A DNA stretch of 64,000 bases from Megaustenia siamemsis. Lineage: Eukaryota > Mollusca > Gastropoda > Stylommatophora > Ariophantidae. The stretch lies in contig JAVIAB010000073.1 of assembly GCA_032433765.1 (NCBI GenBank), forward strand, positions 68,677,087 to 68,741,086, in the 5' to 3' direction. The stretch's first letter is position 1. The number at the start of each line of letters is the position of its first letter. The translations under genes and the position numbers were made by a program. The notes under the pieces are model-generated. The model was not told the DNA's origin and did no database searches. It was given only the letters and a program-made list of their open reading frames with translations. Positions 63,496-64,000 of the stretch are shown here, piece by piece.

Positions 63496-63639
63496 GTAAG
63501 TTTTCATTGCTCTCGGAATATTCTGGTCTTCTTCATACTCTTGATGTTCGTCACGGATGAACACAATAGTCTGTAGCCTTGTGTTGTCTTGTAGCACAAT
63601 TCAGTTCATATATTTTGTACAGTCTTTGGCCATCTTTTG

Positions 63640-63895
63640 GAGCCGCGATAGCTCAGTGGTTAGTGAACTCAACTACAAAGGACTAAAGGTCAGGTTCGAT
63701 CCTGATCGACGGCTTCCAGGTTCACCCAGCCTTTAATTGGTACCGGTTTTTTTTCTAGGAAAGTAAAATGGCACGGGCGTAATACCAACCACATTACCCC
63801 AAAAAGTCATGTGTCGAAGGTCTGTAAAAATTATGGTCACTGACACCATATTCCCTATACGCCACTTGGCATGACAGGGCTCTTTACTTTTTTAA
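63640..63895 (+). mobile_element. SINE-1, copy g
   Basis: Plus strand: ggagccgcgatagctcagtg head, ggttcgatcctgatcgac B box, ggcttccaggttcacccagc body, cgccacttggcatgaca hairpin, T-run. Well preserved; it lies in the intron after exon w19. Confidence 0.9.
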
Positions 63896-64000
63896 CTTGA
63901 CCATTCTTTGTAGAGTGTCCCAAGACTGGTAAGCACTGTTCATCTCTATTTCCACTGTTCTCTGACAGGTTGCCCTTGATCTACTTTTCTTTAACTTTCC

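Noticed and set aside
61765..62076. Zinc-finger protein gene on the minus strand
   Set aside because: Only one CxxC...H pattern, no flanking exon structure, and it adjoins a minus-strand LINE; more likely a LINE tail.
63314..63499. ATG at 63314 as an alternative NPHP4 start
   Set aside because: The homologous reading continues upstream of it in w19 and w18; the methionine is internal.

Overview
This window is animal (metazoan) nuclear DNA. It holds most of one spliced protein-coding gene on the + strand, embedded in a very large amount of transposon and tandem-repeat sequence. The gene is nephrocystin-4 (NPHP4), a ciliary transition-zone protein. I find 19 coding exons between 10989 and 63495, all with AG/GT borders and compatible phases. 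They give about 2,990 coding bases (~997 codons) and correspond to human NPHP4 from roughly residue 50 to well past the middle of the protein. The first exon(s) and the C-terminal exons lie outside the window or were not found. The large introns, the several short non-LTR (RTE-like) retrotransposon families, the tRNA-derived SINEs and the long minisatellites suggest an invertebrate, perhaps a lophotrochozoan such as a mollusc. The species cannot be fixed from sequence alone.

Layout. 1-10988: no gene found. It contains a diverged ~110-130 bp repeat, a 19-bp minisatellite (1528-2537), and a 33/34-bp satellite (3485-8660) broken by a LINE, a Penelope/hammerhead-like fragment, a short retroposon (family X) and a twin-primed LINE. 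10989-24265: exons w1-w5, with LINE, SINE, piggyBac and MITE copies in the introns and a (CCTT)n(CCCT)n tract. 24266-35436: exons w6-w8; intron w7 carries a hAT-like element with a near-full-length RTE-like LINE nested inside it. 35437-48353: exons w9-w12, with more LINEs and a 2.6-kb, 41-bp satellite (42690-45285). 48354-63495: exons w13-w19, with LINEs, SINEs, a (ACTAA)n tract and several minisatellites. 63496-64000: intron with a SINE.

The only host gene I can support is NPHP4. Two of its exons (w16, w19) need a single-base frame correction in short G or A runs, so the locus either carries assembly indels or is damaged. The more unusual observations concern repeats: two TTAA-flanked MITEs related to piggyBac (one nested in a SINE), a hAT element with an 8-bp target duplication enclosing younger LINEs, a SINE whose 3' hairpin resembles that of the resident LINE family A, two twin-priming inversions, an intronic minisatellite whose unit resembles the splice acceptor of the next exon, and a 680-bp higher-order period in the 34-bp satellite. 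I see no prokaryotic genes, CRISPR array or defence system, and no clear evidence of a wholly new biological system.
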